Assembly (NCBI RefSeq): GCF_010820565.1
Contig: NZ_JAAIJQ010000007.1
Location: 42,310 to 106,309, forward strand
Direction: 5' to 3'
Length of the DNA stretch: 64,000 nucleotides
Source of the DNA: Thiorhodococcus minor
GTDB taxonomy: Bacteria > Pseudomonadota > Gammaproteobacteria > Chromatiales > Chromatiaceae
The translations under genes and the position numbers were made by a program. Below, piece after piece: positions 16,395 through 26,284 of this stretch; positions within the stretch are counted from its first letter, which is position 1; each line of letters starts with the position of its first letter. The notes below the pieces were generated by a model. The model saw only the letters and a program-made list of their open reading frames with translations. It was not told the DNA's origin and did not search any database.

Positions 16395-17165
16395 ATGATC
16401 AGGCCCGCTACTCGCTTTTCCGTTGCGCTCATGCTCCTCATCGGGGCACTCCTGGCTTCGGCCGACCCGACCAGGCCCTTGCCGCGTGTGGAGGTTTCGG
16501 GAGAGCTCGCGAGGCTGATGCAGGAGCTTGACTTCGAGGTGAAGGGGATCGAGCAGACGCAGGACGCGATCGGTCACGCGGGCGGTGAAGACCCGGTCGA
16601 GCGCCTGCATCTGCTGTTGGAGGACTTCGATCACATCATCCTCCAGGGAAGCCCGGGAGAGATCGAGCGGGTCATCATTCTGGGCGAGAAGTCGGATTAT
16701 GTGCCACCGCCCTTGGTCGTCGAGGGCGGGGCGGACGACGCGGAGGCGGGCGCCGGCGAAGACGAGGGTGGCGACGCGATCATCCTCACCACGCGGCGCC
16801 AGGGGGCCTCTCACGTCGTGACCCTGGGATTGGAGGGGCCCAGCAAGCAGCGTGTCGAGGAGGCCATGCTGATCGACACGGGTGCGGATCGCGTCGTGCT
16901 GCCCATGTCGCTCGTCTCGGCGCTGGGGCTCGGGAGTGATGCGCTCAAGCCTCAGCAGGTGCAGACGGCCAATGGCACCGTGGATGCCCGCATCGGCCGG
17001 TTGAGCGCGGTCTGGCTGGGCGAGACGCGCGTCGAGGACGTCGAGGTCGCCTTCATCGACGATCAGAAGCTCGGTGGAACCTCGCTACTGGGGATGAGCT
17101 TGCTGGGACGCTTCCGGATGACGATCGACGACGACAAGAATCAGCTCACCTTGGCGACCAAGTAG
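16395..17165 (+). CDS. Exported retropepsin-like aspartic protease
   Basis: 256 residues from ATG 16395. Residues 1-22 (MIRPATRFSVALMLLIGALLA) form a signal or anchor. Residues about 30-120 are acidic and helical. The C-terminal 110 residues are a clan AA retropepsin-like domain with the catalytic LIDTGADRVVLP motif, a flap region (VQTANGTVDARIGRL) and the late hydrophobic motif GTSLLGMSLLGRF. Retropepsins of this kind work as dimers, and the export signal implies a periplasmic site. It faces rimK across a small gene; the retropepsin partner of rimK known elsewhere is cytosolic, so I do not claim a link. Confidence 0.8.
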   Translation: MIRPATRFSVALMLLIGALLASADPTRPLPRVEVSGELARLMQELDFEVKGIEQTQDAIGHAGGEDPVERLHLLLEDFDHIILQGSPGEIERVIILGEKSDYVPPPLVVEGGADDAEAGAGEDEGGDAIILTTRRQGASHVVTLGLEGPSKQRVEEAMLIDTGADRVVLPMSLVSALGLGSDALKPQQVQTANGTVDARIGRLSAVWLGETRVEDVEVAFIDDQKLGGTSLLGMSLLGRFRMTIDDDKNQLTLATK

Positions 17166-17238
17166 GTCGCGTCTGGCTGTCATCTCGGGATCAAGGGCAG
17201 GTGCGTCTCGGCGTTCTTCTGTTGCGATCGAGACGGGC

Positions 17239-17529
17239 TCAACGGCCGCCCTGCTTGAATCGGCGTACCTGCTCCTTGAGCTCGCGCAGCTCCTTGTCCA
17301 CCGTATCGATGCCTTGCGAGTGCAGCTCCTCGTGCTTGGCTTGGTTGAGCGCGAGCTGGCGCATGTACTTGCGGAGCTCATTGAGGTCACTTTCAACGCG
17401 CGCGAGGCTTCCCGAGATCTGATCCAGGCGCTCGGCGGTGGAGTCCACGCGCTCGCTGGTCTCTTGGCGAAATTTTTGAAGTCCCTCCCGCAGCTCCCGC
17501 AGGAGCACGAGTACGAAACCATTTGACAT
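17239..17529 (-). CDS. Small coiled-coil protein of unknown function
   Basis: 96 residues from ATG 17529, with TTGGAGCG about 5-12 bases upstream as ribosome binding site. After a short hydrophobic start (MSNGFVLVLLREL) almost the whole protein is charged and heptad-like (QETSERVDSTAERLDQISGS, LARVESDLNELRKYMRQLAL), predicting a long parallel coiled coil. It resembles small proteins that serve as trimeric coiled-coil scaffolds, but I know no named family. It lies between the retropepsin gene and rimK, 165 bases downstream of rimK on the same strand. Confidence 0.6.
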   Translation of the reverse strand: MSNGFVLVLLRELREGLQKFRQETSERVDSTAERLDQISGSLARVESDLNELRKYMRQLALNQAKHEELHSQGIDTVDKELRELKEQVRRFKQGGR

Positions 17530-17694
17530 TTTACGCTCCAAGGGCGTCGTTCAATGGGCGGCTCGAGCAGCTTGCGATGACCCCAGATCTTGGCACGGGT
17601 GAGCATGGCGCCGTCATCCTGGCGATCGGGCTCGGACTGGAATCCAGAGGGCATGCCGGTCGGGGGCTCGCCAGGCGCCAAGCGCTTTGTGTGC

Positions 17695-18600
17695 TCAGCC
17701 TTGACCTCGCGTGCGCGTCTTGCCAAGTGCCGCGTTCTTTTCGATCAATTCTACGATCATTCCGGCCACGTCCTTGCCAGTCGTCGTCTCGATACCTTCG
17801 AGGCCCGGAGACGAGTTGACCTCCATGACGACGGGGCCGTGATTGGACCTCAGGATATCGACGCCCGCGACGTTCAGGCCCATGATCTTGGCAGCGCGGG
17901 TCGCGGTCGAGCGCTCCTCCGGGGTGATGCGGATGAGCGAGGCGTTGCCACCGCGATGGAGATTGGAGCGGAACTCGCCCTCCTTGGCCTGGCGCTTCAT
18001 GGCCGCGACGACCTTGTCCCCGACCACGAAACAGCGGATATCGGCGCCGTTGGCCTCGCGAATGTACTCTTGCACCAGAATGTTCACCTTGAGCCCCATG
18101 AAGGCCTCGATGACGCTCTCGGCGGCCTTTTGCGTCTCGGCGAGCACCACGCCGATGCCCTGGGTGCCCTCGAGCAGCTTGATGACCAGGGGAGCCCCGC
18201 CGACCATCTTGATGAGATCCTGGACGTCGTCCGGTGCGTGGGCGAAGCCGGTGATGGGCAGTCCGATCCCCTTGCGCGAGAGCAATTGCAGCGAGCGCAG
18301 CTTGTCGCGAGCGCGCGTGATGGCCACGGACTCGTTGAGCGGATAGACCCCAAGCATCTCGAATTGACGTAGCACCGCGGTGCCGTAGAAGGTCACCGAG
18401 GCCCCGATGCGCGGGATGACGGCGTCGAAGTCCTTGAGGTTCTCCCCCTTGTAGTGGATCGAGGGGGCATGCGATGTGATATTCATGTAGCAGCGCAGCA
18501 CATCGATGACCTTGGCCTCGTGTCCGCGCGTGCGTGCCGCCTCGACCAAGCGTCGCGTCGAGTAGAGGGAGGCGTTGCGCGAGAGGATGGCGATTCTCAT
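17695..18600 (-). CDS. rimK: ATP-grasp ligase, ribosomal protein S6 glutamate ligase RimK
   Basis: 301 residues, the usual RimK length. RimK adds glutamate residues to the C-terminus of ribosomal protein S6 and also makes poly-alpha-glutamate. It has the N-terminal pre-ATP-grasp domain ([20 protein letters not shown]) and an ATP-grasp core: [18 protein letters not shown] (ATP-binding loop), [19 protein letters not shown], and [14 protein letters not shown] with the metal-binding E and N. It starts at ATG 18600 and is transcribed alone, or with the small coiled-coil gene downstream. Confidence 0.93.
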   Translation of the reverse strand: MRIAILSRNASLYSTRRLVEAARTRGHEAKVIDVLRCYMNITSHAPSIHYKGENLKDFDAVIPRIGASVTFYGTAVLRQFEMLGVYPLNESVAITRARDKLRSLQLLSRKGIGLPITGFAHAPDDVQDLIKMVGGAPLVIKLLEGTQGIGVVLAETQKAAESVIEAFMGLKVNILVQEYIREANGADIRCFVVGDKVVAAMKRQAKEGEFRSNLHRGGNASLIRITPEERSTATRAAKIMGLNVAGVDILRSNHGPVVMEVNSSPGLEGIETTTGKDVAGMIVELIEKNAALGKTRTRGQG

Positions 18601-18867
18601 AGGCGGCCTGGCGGTTGAGTGAGGTTAGGTGAGACGAGCGCCACGAGGTGGAAGGCGGGCTCATGAGCAGGGGTGGCGGTCTGCGTTGCGGATTGCCTCC
18701 TGCACAAGCGCCGGGTCTGGCCTTGGAGGCGCCGTCCGCCCGCCCGTAAATCATAGCGAAATCCCGCGATGAATACCGGCTAGGCGGACGCTGCTGACAT
18801 GGGGCTCGGACCCCGAGCGGCGTCTCATGGCGGAACGGACCGATGTCTCAGGAAAACCGATCCCCTG

Positions 18868-19383
18868 CTAGCGCGGCTCTCGATCGGAGCGCAGCATGGT
18901 CAGGATGAGCAGTCCGACGCCGAGCGTGATGGCGCTGTCGGCGATGTTGAACGCCGGCCAGGGGTTGAAGATGGCCAGTGGAATGACCGGCAGATAGACC
19001 TGAATGAAATCGACCACATGCCCGAGCAGCACGCGGTCGATGAGGTTGCCGACGGCGCCGCCGATGAGGAGTGCCAGGCCCAGTGCCTGCGCCGTCTCGC
19101 CGCGCTTGAGCCTCAGGAGCCAGAGCGTCAGCACCAGCGTGACCACGACGGCGAGCAGCGCGAATAGCCAGCGCTGCCAGCCGCCGGCGCTGGCGAGAAA
19201 GCTGAACGCCGCCCCCGTGTTGAACATCAGGGTCAGGTTCAGATTCGGGATGATGGGAACGACCTCGAAGGGTGCCAGCATCGCCAGCACCAGCCATTTG
19301 GTCGCTTGATCCAGCAGCAGGATCGCTAAGGAAAGCCAGAGCCAGTTTTTCAAGTCAAGCCTCGAGATTGTGGTGTCCCGCAC
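18868..19383 (-). CDS. lspA: Lipoprotein signal peptidase (signal peptidase II)
   Basis: 171 residues with four membrane helices. LspA removes the signal peptide of prolipoproteins after diacylglyceryl transfer. The two catalytic Asp residues lie in the conserved GGAVGNLIDRVLLG and FNIADSAITLG segments; FNTGAAFSFL is also conserved. A GTG start at 19383 lies 50 bp after the ileS stop, so it belongs to an ileS-lspA transcript as in other gammaproteobacteria. The ribF gene usually found upstream of ileS is absent here. Confidence 0.95.
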   Translation of the reverse strand: MRDTTISRLDLKNWLWLSLAILLLDQATKWLVLAMLAPFEVVPIIPNLNLTLMFNTGAAFSFLASAGGWQRWLFALLAVVVTLVLTLWLLRLKRGETAQALGLALLIGGAVGNLIDRVLLGHVVDFIQVYLPVIPLAIFNPWPAFNIADSAITLGVGLLILTMLRSDREPR

Positions 19384-19432
19384 GGTCGTCGGGCCGCCTT
19401 CAGCGTCGGGCGCTCAGCCGCCCGGGTCCGTG

Positions 19433-22264
19433 CTAGGCGTAACGTCTTGCCTCTCCCGCGCCTGTGACATTTTCGACGCAGCGGCCGCACAGCTCCGGGT
19501 GGTCTTCGTGGCTTCCCACATCTGGGCGATGGTGCCAGCAGCGCACGCATTTGCCATGGGCCGATGGCGTGACCCGAACGGCGAGGCCGTCCTTCTCCGT
19601 CGCGCTCGCATCCTCCGGGCGCTCGCTGAGTGGATGGAGCGCCACCGCCGAGACGATGAGCGCGAAGCGTTGCTCGTCGCCGAGACGCGCGAGCAGGCCG
19701 AGAAGGTCCTCGGAGCAATAGAGCGCGATCTCGGCGTCGAGCGACGAGCCGATCTGACCGGCCTTGCGCGCCGCCTCCAGCGCGGGACCGATGGCGATCC
19801 GGGTGGCGATGACCTCATCCCAGAAGCCACGGTCCATGGGATCACCTTGGTCGAGCGCGACGAGCCCCGGATACCAGGTCTCGGTGAAGATGGTCTCCCC
19901 GCGCTCGCCCGGGATCTCCCTCCAGATCTCCTCGGCGGTGAAGCTCAGGATGGGCGCGAGCCAGCGGCTCATGGCCTCGATGACATGGTACATGGCGGTC
20001 TGGCAGGAGCGCCGCGGCAGACTGTCGGCCGGCGTGGTGTATTGGCGGTCCTTGATCACGTCCAGATAGAAGCCGCCCATGTCGACGACGCAGAACTGCT
20101 GCACCTTCTGATAGATCAGGTGGAGCTGGTAGTCCTGATAGGCCTTGATGACCTCCTGTTGCAGCCGATAGGCGCGGTCCACGGCCCAGCGGTCCAGCTC
20201 GACCATCTCCTCGGGCGCGACCAGGTTGGTGGACGGGTCGAAGCCGTTGAGGTTGGCGAGCAGGAAGCGCGCGGTATTGCGGATGCGCCGATAGGCATCC
20301 GCGGTGCGCTTGAGGATCTCGTCGCTGACGCTCATCTCGGCGCGATAGTCGGTGGCGGCGACCCAGAGGCGGATGATGTCGGCGCCCAGGGTCTTCATGA
20401 CGTCCTGGGGCCGCACGACATTGCCCTTGGACTTCGACATCTTCTCGCCCTTGGCGTCCACCGTGAAGCCGTGGGTGAGCACCTGCTTGTAGGGCGCCCG
20501 CCCGTGCATGGCGACCGAGGTCATGAGGGAGGACTGGAACCAGCCCCGATGTTGATCCGAGCCCTCCAGGTAGAGGTCGGCCGGGCTGTGTAGCCCGTCC
20601 CTGTGCTCCAGCACGCAGGCATGGGTGACGCCCGAGTCGAACCAGACGTCGAGCGTGTCGTGCACCTTTTCGTATTGGGCCCCTTCCTCCTCGCCGAGCA
20701 GGTCGGTCGGCTCGAGCGCGAACCAGGCCTCGATCCCCTTCTCTTCGACGCGCTTGGCGACGGCCTCGATCAGCTCTGGAGCGCGCGGATGTGGATCCGC
20801 CGTCTCCTTGTGCACCAGCAGGGTGATGGGGACGCCCCAGGTGCGCTGGCGGGAGATACACCAGTCGGGCCGTCCGCGGACCATGCCGTCGATGCGGCTT
20901 TGACCCCAATCTGGCATCCAGTGGACCTTTTGAATCTCGGCGAGGGCCGTCTCCCGCAGACCCTGCTTGTCCATGCTGATGAACCACTGAGGCGTTGCGC
21001 GAAAGATGATGGGGGTCTTGTGCCGCCAGCAATGCGGATAGCTGTGCGTGAACCGCGTCTCCAGCAGCAGTGCGCCGCGCTCCTTGAGCGTCTCGACCAC
21101 GTGCTCGTTGGCTTGAAAGACGTTCTCGCCCGCGAACAGCGGGGTATCCGGCAGGAACCTGCCGTCGCCTCCGACGGGATTGTGGACCTCTAGCTTGTAG
21201 CGTTGCCCGACCAGGTAGTCTTCCAGACCATGGCCAGGTGCCGTATGGACGGCACCCGTACCTGCGTCCAGCGTGACGTGCTCGCCGACGATGACGGGGA
21301 CCTCGCGGTCGTAGAAGGGGTGGCGGAGCTGCAGGCCCTCGAAGTCGATGCCGCGCGCATAGCCGACCACCCGGTAGTGCTCGATCCCCCAGCGGTCCAT
21401 GGTGTCCTTCAGCAGCCCCTCGGCGACGATGAGGCGCTCCTGGCCCTGCTCGGTCTGGGTCTCGACGACCACGTACTCCAGCTCCGCGTTGAGCGCGACT
21501 GCTTGGTTCGCCGGCAGGGTCCAGGGCGTGGTGGTCCAGATGACGACGGACGCGGGTCCCTCGCCGCAGCCGGATGGCGTGCCGTGGCAGCGGTCCTTCA
21601 AGGCGTCCGAATCGACGAGCGGGAAGCGCACGTCGATGGCGATGGACTCCTTGTTCGCGTACTCGACCTCGGCCTCGGCGAGCGCCGAGCCGCAGTCGAT
21701 GCACCAGTGCACGGGCTTCTCGCCCTTCTGCAAATGGCCGTTGGCGACGATGCGCCCCAGGGAGCGGATGATCTCCGCCTCGAAGGCGAAATCCATGGTG
21801 AGGTAAGGACGATCCCAATCGCCCAGGACGCCCAGCCGCTTGAAGTCCTGCCGCTGGTTGTCCACCTGCTTGCTGGCGTAGTTGCGGCAGGCCACCCTGA
21901 AATCGGCCGCGCTGATCTTCTTGCCGGGCTTGCCCTTCTTCTTCTCGACCTGAAGCTCGATGGGCAATCCGTGACAGTCCCAGCCAGGCACATAGGGCGC
22001 GTCCAAGCCATCCAGCGTGCGCGACTTGACGATGATGTCCTTGAGCACCTTGTTGACCGCGTGACCGATGTGGATCTCGCCATTGGCGTAGGGCGGGCCG
22101 TCGTGCAGGATGAAGGTCTCCGCACCGGCGCGCGCCTCGCGAATCTGGGCGTAGACGTCCAGCGATGCCCAGCGCTTGAGCATCTCAGGCTCACGCTGGG
22201 CGAGATTGGCCTTCATCGCGAAGGCGGTCTTGGGGAGGTTCAGGGTGCTTTTGTAGTCAGTCAC
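19433..22264 (-). CDS. ileS: Isoleucyl-tRNA synthetase
   Basis: 943 residues, a class Ia synthetase. It carries the HIGH-type motif [17 protein letters not shown] near residues 57-73, the KMSKS loop [14 protein letters not shown] near 610, the CP1 editing domain between them ([14 protein letters not shown]), and a C-terminal zinc finger with CVRCW and CGRC. The length matches the bacterial IleRS type that ends in this zinc module. It starts at GTG 22264 ([13 protein letters not shown]). It is divergent from the HD-GYP gene, with 241 bases between the two starts, and is followed by lspA. Confidence 0.97.
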   Translation of the reverse strand: MTDYKSTLNLPKTAFAMKANLAQREPEMLKRWASLDVYAQIREARAGAETFILHDGPPYANGEIHIGHAVNKVLKDIIVKSRTLDGLDAPYVPGWDCHGLPIELQVEKKKGKPGKKISAADFRVACRNYASKQVDNQRQDFKRLGVLGDWDRPYLTMDFAFEAEIIRSLGRIVANGHLQKGEKPVHWCIDCGSALAEAEVEYANKESIAIDVRFPLVDSDALKDRCHGTPSGCGEGPASVVIWTTTPWTLPANQAVALNAELEYVVVETQTEQGQERLIVAEGLLKDTMDRWGIEHYRVVGYARGIDFEGLQLRHPFYDREVPVIVGEHVTLDAGTGAVHTAPGHGLEDYLVGQRYKLEVHNPVGGDGRFLPDTPLFAGENVFQANEHVVETLKERGALLLETRFTHSYPHCWRHKTPIIFRATPQWFISMDKQGLRETALAEIQKVHWMPDWGQSRIDGMVRGRPDWCISRQRTWGVPITLLVHKETADPHPRAPELIEAVAKRVEEKGIEAWFALEPTDLLGEEEGAQYEKVHDTLDVWFDSGVTHACVLEHRDGLHSPADLYLEGSDQHRGWFQSSLMTSVAMHGRAPYKQVLTHGFTVDAKGEKMSKSKGNVVRPQDVMKTLGADIIRLWVAATDYRAEMSVSDEILKRTADAYRRIRNTARFLLANLNGFDPSTNLVAPEEMVELDRWAVDRAYRLQQEVIKAYQDYQLHLIYQKVQQFCVVDMGGFYLDVIKDRQYTTPADSLPRRSCQTAMYHVIEAMSRWLAPILSFTAEEIWREIPGERGETIFTETWYPGLVALDQGDPMDRGFWDEVIATRIAIGPALEAARKAGQIGSSLDAEIALYCSEDLLGLLARLGDEQRFALIVSAVALHPLSERPEDASATEKDGLAVRVTPSAHGKCVRCWHHRPDVGSHEDHPELCGRCVENVTGAGEARRYA

Positions 22265-22505
22265 TTCAGGTCGGTCTCGAAAGCGTCGAAGGTTCGAGGG
22301 GCTGGGTAGGCCTGCAGGCTACGAGTCGCGCGTCGCAGAATCAAGCAGACGGGTCGACCTCGCGCGCGTTGCGCAGATGCGCCGACGGACGTGTGCGGTG
22401 GCTCGGGAGACTTGGAGGCCCGTTCGGGGATGCTATTCTAGCGGCTGCGGTTGGGGGCTGGGACTTCACCTAGCGGAATTCGATTCACTGCGCGGGCTTA
22501 GCGGT

Positions 22506-23774
22506 TTGAGCGATAAGATCGTCGACATTAGCCAGTTGCGGGTCGGCATGTTCGTGCAGCTGGATCTTTCGTGGATGGACCATCCCTTCCTGAGCAGCAG
22601 CTTCAAGATTCGCTCTCGTCGGCAGCTGGAGGCCCTCAAGGGCCTCGGGCTGAGCGAGATCCGTATCGACCCCGATCGCAGCGATCGGCAGCCGCTTCCA
22701 GAGCCCGAGGAGAATTCTACTCCGACGGCGGGCACTGAGGTGAAGGAAGATCTGACCGCCGCGCTGTGGGAGGAGAAGACCGAGCGGATTCGCAAGCTGA
22801 AGGAGCGGCGCAGCCGCCTCAACCTGTGCGCCAAGCGCTACGTCCAAACAGTGGGTGCGGCGCGCAAGCTGATGTCGCATCTGCGCGCCTCGCCCATTCG
22901 GGCGGCCGAGGAGGCGACTGAGCTGGTGGCGCAGATCGTCGATCAGCTGACCGAGGATTCCGAGACCACGGTGCAGCTCGTCAACCTCAAGAATCAGGAC
23001 GAGGGCAGCTACCATCACGCGATCAATGTCGTGGCGCTCGCCATGGTCCTGGGCCAGAAGCTCGAGCTGGACAAGCCCCAGCTGCGTCTACTCGGCCTCG
23101 GCGCCCTGTTCCACGACCTGGGACACCTCAAGATCCCGAGCCAGATCCTGCTGAAGAAAGAGGCCTTGACCCAGCCGGAGCGCCAGTTCTATGCCCAGCA
23201 TCCGCGCTATGGGGCGGAGCTGGCGCGTCAGATCAAGACCTTGCCAGCAGCCGTCGTCGAGATCATCGCCCGCCATCACGAGCACCTCGATGGGAGCGGC
23301 TACCCCGAGGGCTTGAGCGCCAAGGACATCGGCACGCTGACGCGCATCGTGACGGTCGTGAACCGCTACGACAACCTCTGCAATGGATTTACCGCGGATC
23401 GCGGGCTGTCGCCGCATCAAGCGGTCTCGCACATGTACTCCAAGGAGCGTGGGCAGTACGACCCCAAGGTGCTGACCACCTTCATCACCAACCTCGGCGT
23501 CTACCCGCCCGGGACAATCGTGAAGCTCGACGACGGCCGCATCGCCGTCGTCATGTCCATCAACGCGGACGATCTGCTCAAGCCGAATGTCCTGGTGTAC
23601 GCGCCCGAGATCCCCTCGACGGAGGCGCCGGTTCTCGATCTCGCGGAGGAGGGTGTCGGCATCAGCGAGAGCCTGCGCCGCTCCGACTTGACGGCCGAGC
23701 AGATCGAGTATCTCAACCTGTCTGATAAGCTGACCTACTACTTCCAATCCCCGAAAGGGACGGTGTCACGCTGA
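22506..23774 (+). CDS. HD-GYP domain protein with N-terminal DUF3391-like domain
   Basis: About 422 residues from TTG 22506; an upstream ATG at 22377 in frame gives 465 residues, but homologous sequence begins at DKIVDISQLRVGMFVQLDLS. The N-terminal 120 residues are the DUF3391-like module often seen before HD-GYP domains. The HD-GYP domain includes LFHDLGHLKIP, ARHHEHLDGSGYPEGL and VVNRYDNLCNG. HD-GYP proteins cleave cyclic-di-GMP. The usual HDxGK is HDLGH here, so the conserved Lys is replaced by His; HD, HH and DGxGYP remain. Activity is therefore likely but not certain. Confidence 0.87.
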   Translation: MSDKIVDISQLRVGMFVQLDLSWMDHPFLSSSFKIRSRRQLEALKGLGLSEIRIDPDRSDRQPLPEPEENSTPTAGTEVKEDLTAALWEEKTERIRKLKERRSRLNLCAKRYVQTVGAARKLMSHLRASPIRAAEEATELVAQIVDQLTEDSETTVQLVNLKNQDEGSYHHAINVVALAMVLGQKLELDKPQLRLLGLGALFHDLGHLKIPSQILLKKEALTQPERQFYAQHPRYGAELARQIKTLPAAVVEIIARHHEHLDGSGYPEGLSAKDIGTLTRIVTVVNRYDNLCNGFTADRGLSPHQAVSHMYSKERGQYDPKVLTTFITNLGVYPPGTIVKLDDGRIAVVMSINADDLLKPNVLVYAPEIPSTEAPVLDLAEEGVGISESLRRSDLTAEQIEYLNLSDKLTYYFQSPKGTVSR

Positions 23775-23944
23775 ATCTCGGCGGGCCGCCGTTGTCAGCG
23801 TCGCCCCGGAGTGGTCCGGGAGCGGACCTTTGCGATAGTCTCTGCACGGCGCGCGCAGCCCTCGGGCGCTTGTCGTCCCCATCGGTCCATGCTCGACTTG
23901 CCAAGATCACCAGTTGAAGGAGCCCCAGCTTGGGTCATCGTCCA

Positions 23945-26095
23945 ATGAAAACTTCGTTCCTCGCGTCAGTCGTCCTATGCGCCTCCTTGGCAGTCTCGGT
24001 GACGGTCTCGGCGGGGCAGACACTTCAGGTGCCGCTGCCAGGCAAGCATTCCATCGTGCGTCTCGGCGCGGTTCCGGATCCGGTGACGGAGACGGGACGC
24101 GAGATCGCCGGAATGCTGCTGGAGGGGCTCGAGCAGGGTAGCCCCGCGCCTGTGTCCGACGCGATCGAGCGACTCGATCGCGTCGTCGGGCGGGAGAATG
24201 TCGGTGGAAGCTATTCGGCGATGCGCTGGCTCGCTCAGGCATGGCTGGCGGCGAAGTCGAAGGGTATCGACCAGGCGCGCCCGGAGCCGGTGATGGATCG
24301 CGTCTATTTCGACTTCTTCCTCAACGAGGACGCGGCGAATTTCAAGGAATACCTTCAGCGCAAGTACGCGGTCGGAGATTTCCAGGTGGGCGATCCGGAG
24401 GCGCACATGGACCGCCGGACCTTCCTGGAAGACATGCTGATGTTCAACAATCCGGCGCGCTCGCAATGGGATGCGACCGAGCAGGTCGTGGAGACCGTCA
24501 AGACGCTCGAGCCGCCGGTGAAGTCGGTGATCGATGTCGGAGCCGGATTCGGCTATTTCTCACAGCGTTTCGCCGAGGCCTTGGGCGAGGGCGCGACCGT
24601 TTTCGCCGTGGATACCCAGGAGGCCTACGTGGAGGCGTTGGGGCGGATCGTCGGGCAGTACGGCATTGGCGGCGTGCAGCCGGTCCTTTCCACCGAGGAC
24701 GACGTCAGCGTGCGTGAGCCGACGGATCTGGTCTTCGTCTCGTCCCTCTACCACGTGCTCTACGCCTGGAGTCAGCCGACGCAGCGCGATGCCTTCATGG
24801 CGACCCTGGACAAGTCGCTCAAGCCGGGCGGCTATCTCGTCATTCTCGACAATCGCGACAACGCCGGGGCCTCCCTGCACAACTCCTTCCTGAGCAGGGA
24901 CTTCGCGGTCGCGCAGCTCTATCACTATGGTTTCGAGCTGGTCCGAAGCGAGAATCTCTCTCCCTATCGCTACTTGCTGGTGCTGCGTAAGGCTGCGCCA
25001 GAGGCGCCCAAGCCACCCGTCTATGCGGTGTCTGAGGGTCAAGACCGGATCGCGGTCAGTGGGAGCGACTCGGTCGTCCATATCGGGAGTCTGGACTCCT
25101 TCGACATCACACCGTCCGGCATCGCCGCGGGGAAGCTGCTGCTCGAGGCGCTAACCGACGCCGACGTGGAGGCGGCCCGGGCCGCGGTGGATCTCTACGG
25201 GAAGACCATCCCGACGGAGAACTTCGGCGGAGAATACACGGCGCTGCAGTGGGTCGCCGAGTATCTCGCCGGCTCCGAGAGCGATCGCAAGGCCCTGACT
25301 CAGGACCCCCTGGCCGCAGAATTCTTGGCCTATCTCGCCGCCGACGATTATCAGCTGTTGAAGAATTATCTCGCTCGCAAGTACAAGCTGCAGGCCTCGG
25401 GGCTCACGGTCGAGGAAGCGACGGACGAAAAAACCCGTGAGATCGGCATCGTCAGGCGTCAGGCGTTGGAGGACTTCATCCTCTTCAACAATCCGCGCCG
25501 GGAGTCCTGGGAGAAGTCATCGCGCATCCTGGAGCTGCTGCCATTGAAGGCGGGTGACACCATCGTCGACCTCGGCAGCGGGCCCGGCTACTTCAGCTTC
25601 AAGTTTGCCGAGCGGGTCGGTCCCGAGGGGGTGGTTTATGCCCGGGACACCAAGCAGATGCACATCGACTATCTGAGCGAGCTGGCGAAGAAGTGGGATA
25701 TCGAGAACATTCGCGCCGCCGTGTCGAAGACGGATGGGTTCGAGGTCGATGCGCCGGGCACGGCAGATGTGGTCTTCATGTGCTCGCTGTACCACATCAT
25801 CTATGCGGTCTCTTCCCAAAGCCAGCGTGACGGTATGATAGAGGGCATCGTCAAGGCGCTGAGACCGGGCGGCAAGTTCGTCGTCGTGGACAACGGGCCA
25901 GTCGATCAGGGCAAACTGCCCTATCACGGACCCTATATTCGCCGAGAGCTGATTCGCTCGCAGCTGGAGGCCTATGGCTTCACCTACGAGTGGGCGCAGC
26001 AGATCATTCCGCAGCGCTACCTCATGGTCTTTTCGCGAGGCGCGGGCGAGGCCGCGGCGGGTGCTGGCACTCGAGAGGGCTCGGGGCGCCGATAG
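23945..26095 (+). CDS. Exported protein with two tandem class I methyltransferase domains
   Basis: 716 residues from ATG 23945. The first 28 residues (MKTSFLASVVLCASLAVSVT then V-S-A-G) look like a cleavable Sec signal. Two homologous halves follow. Each has a helical part (GGSYSAMRWLAQAWLA versus GGEYTALQWVAEYLAG; LEDMLMFNNPARSQW versus LEDFILFNNPRRESW) and a Rossmann methyltransferase with motif I (VIDVGAGFGYFS; IVDLGSGPGYFS), an acidic motif II and a late PGGYLVILDN or PGGKFVVVDN strand. Internal duplication is evident. Relatives are called class I SAM-dependent methyltransferases, but SAM is cytoplasmic and the export signal makes the role puzzling. No close partner gene is apparent. Confidence 0.75.
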   Translation: MKTSFLASVVLCASLAVSVTVSAGQTLQVPLPGKHSIVRLGAVPDPVTETGREIAGMLLEGLEQGSPAPVSDAIERLDRVVGRENVGGSYSAMRWLAQAWLAAKSKGIDQARPEPVMDRVYFDFFLNEDAANFKEYLQRKYAVGDFQVGDPEAHMDRRTFLEDMLMFNNPARSQWDATEQVVETVKTLEPPVKSVIDVGAGFGYFSQRFAEALGEGATVFAVDTQEAYVEALGRIVGQYGIGGVQPVLSTEDDVSVREPTDLVFVSSLYHVLYAWSQPTQRDAFMATLDKSLKPGGYLVILDNRDNAGASLHNSFLSRDFAVAQLYHYGFELVRSENLSPYRYLLVLRKAAPEAPKPPVYAVSEGQDRIAVSGSDSVVHIGSLDSFDITPSGIAAGKLLLEALTDADVEAARAAVDLYGKTIPTENFGGEYTALQWVAEYLAGSESDRKALTQDPLAAEFLAYLAADDYQLLKNYLARKYKLQASGLTVEEATDEKTREIGIVRRQALEDFILFNNPRRESWEKSSRILELLPLKAGDTIVDLGSGPGYFSFKFAERVGPEGVVYARDTKQMHIDYLSELAKKWDIENIRAAVSKTDGFEVDAPGTADVVFMCSLYHIIYAVSSQSQRDGMIEGIVKALRPGGKFVVVDNGPVDQGKLPYHGPYIRRELIRSQLEAYGFTYEWAQQIIPQRYLMVFSRGAGEAAAGAGTREGSGRR

Positions 26096-26284
26096 GAGTG
26101 CTTGGCCATTGTTGGCGGGCCTTGCCTCGCCGGATCTCGGATCGCAGCGCGAGTTTGGCGGTCTGACTGCGAGGTGTGTCTCTCGAGGCCGCCATGGCGC
26201 CTCAGCGCAGCAAGGCCAGGGCAGGTCGACGAGCTCTTGTAGCATCAGCCAATCTACCCCATTCAAACGATTCGAGAAGCAAGC

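Noticed and set aside
16395..17165. RimB-type retropepsin partner of RimK
   Set aside because: The protease has a signal peptide and a long N-terminal helical region, unlike cytosolic RimB, and lies on the opposite strand from rimK.
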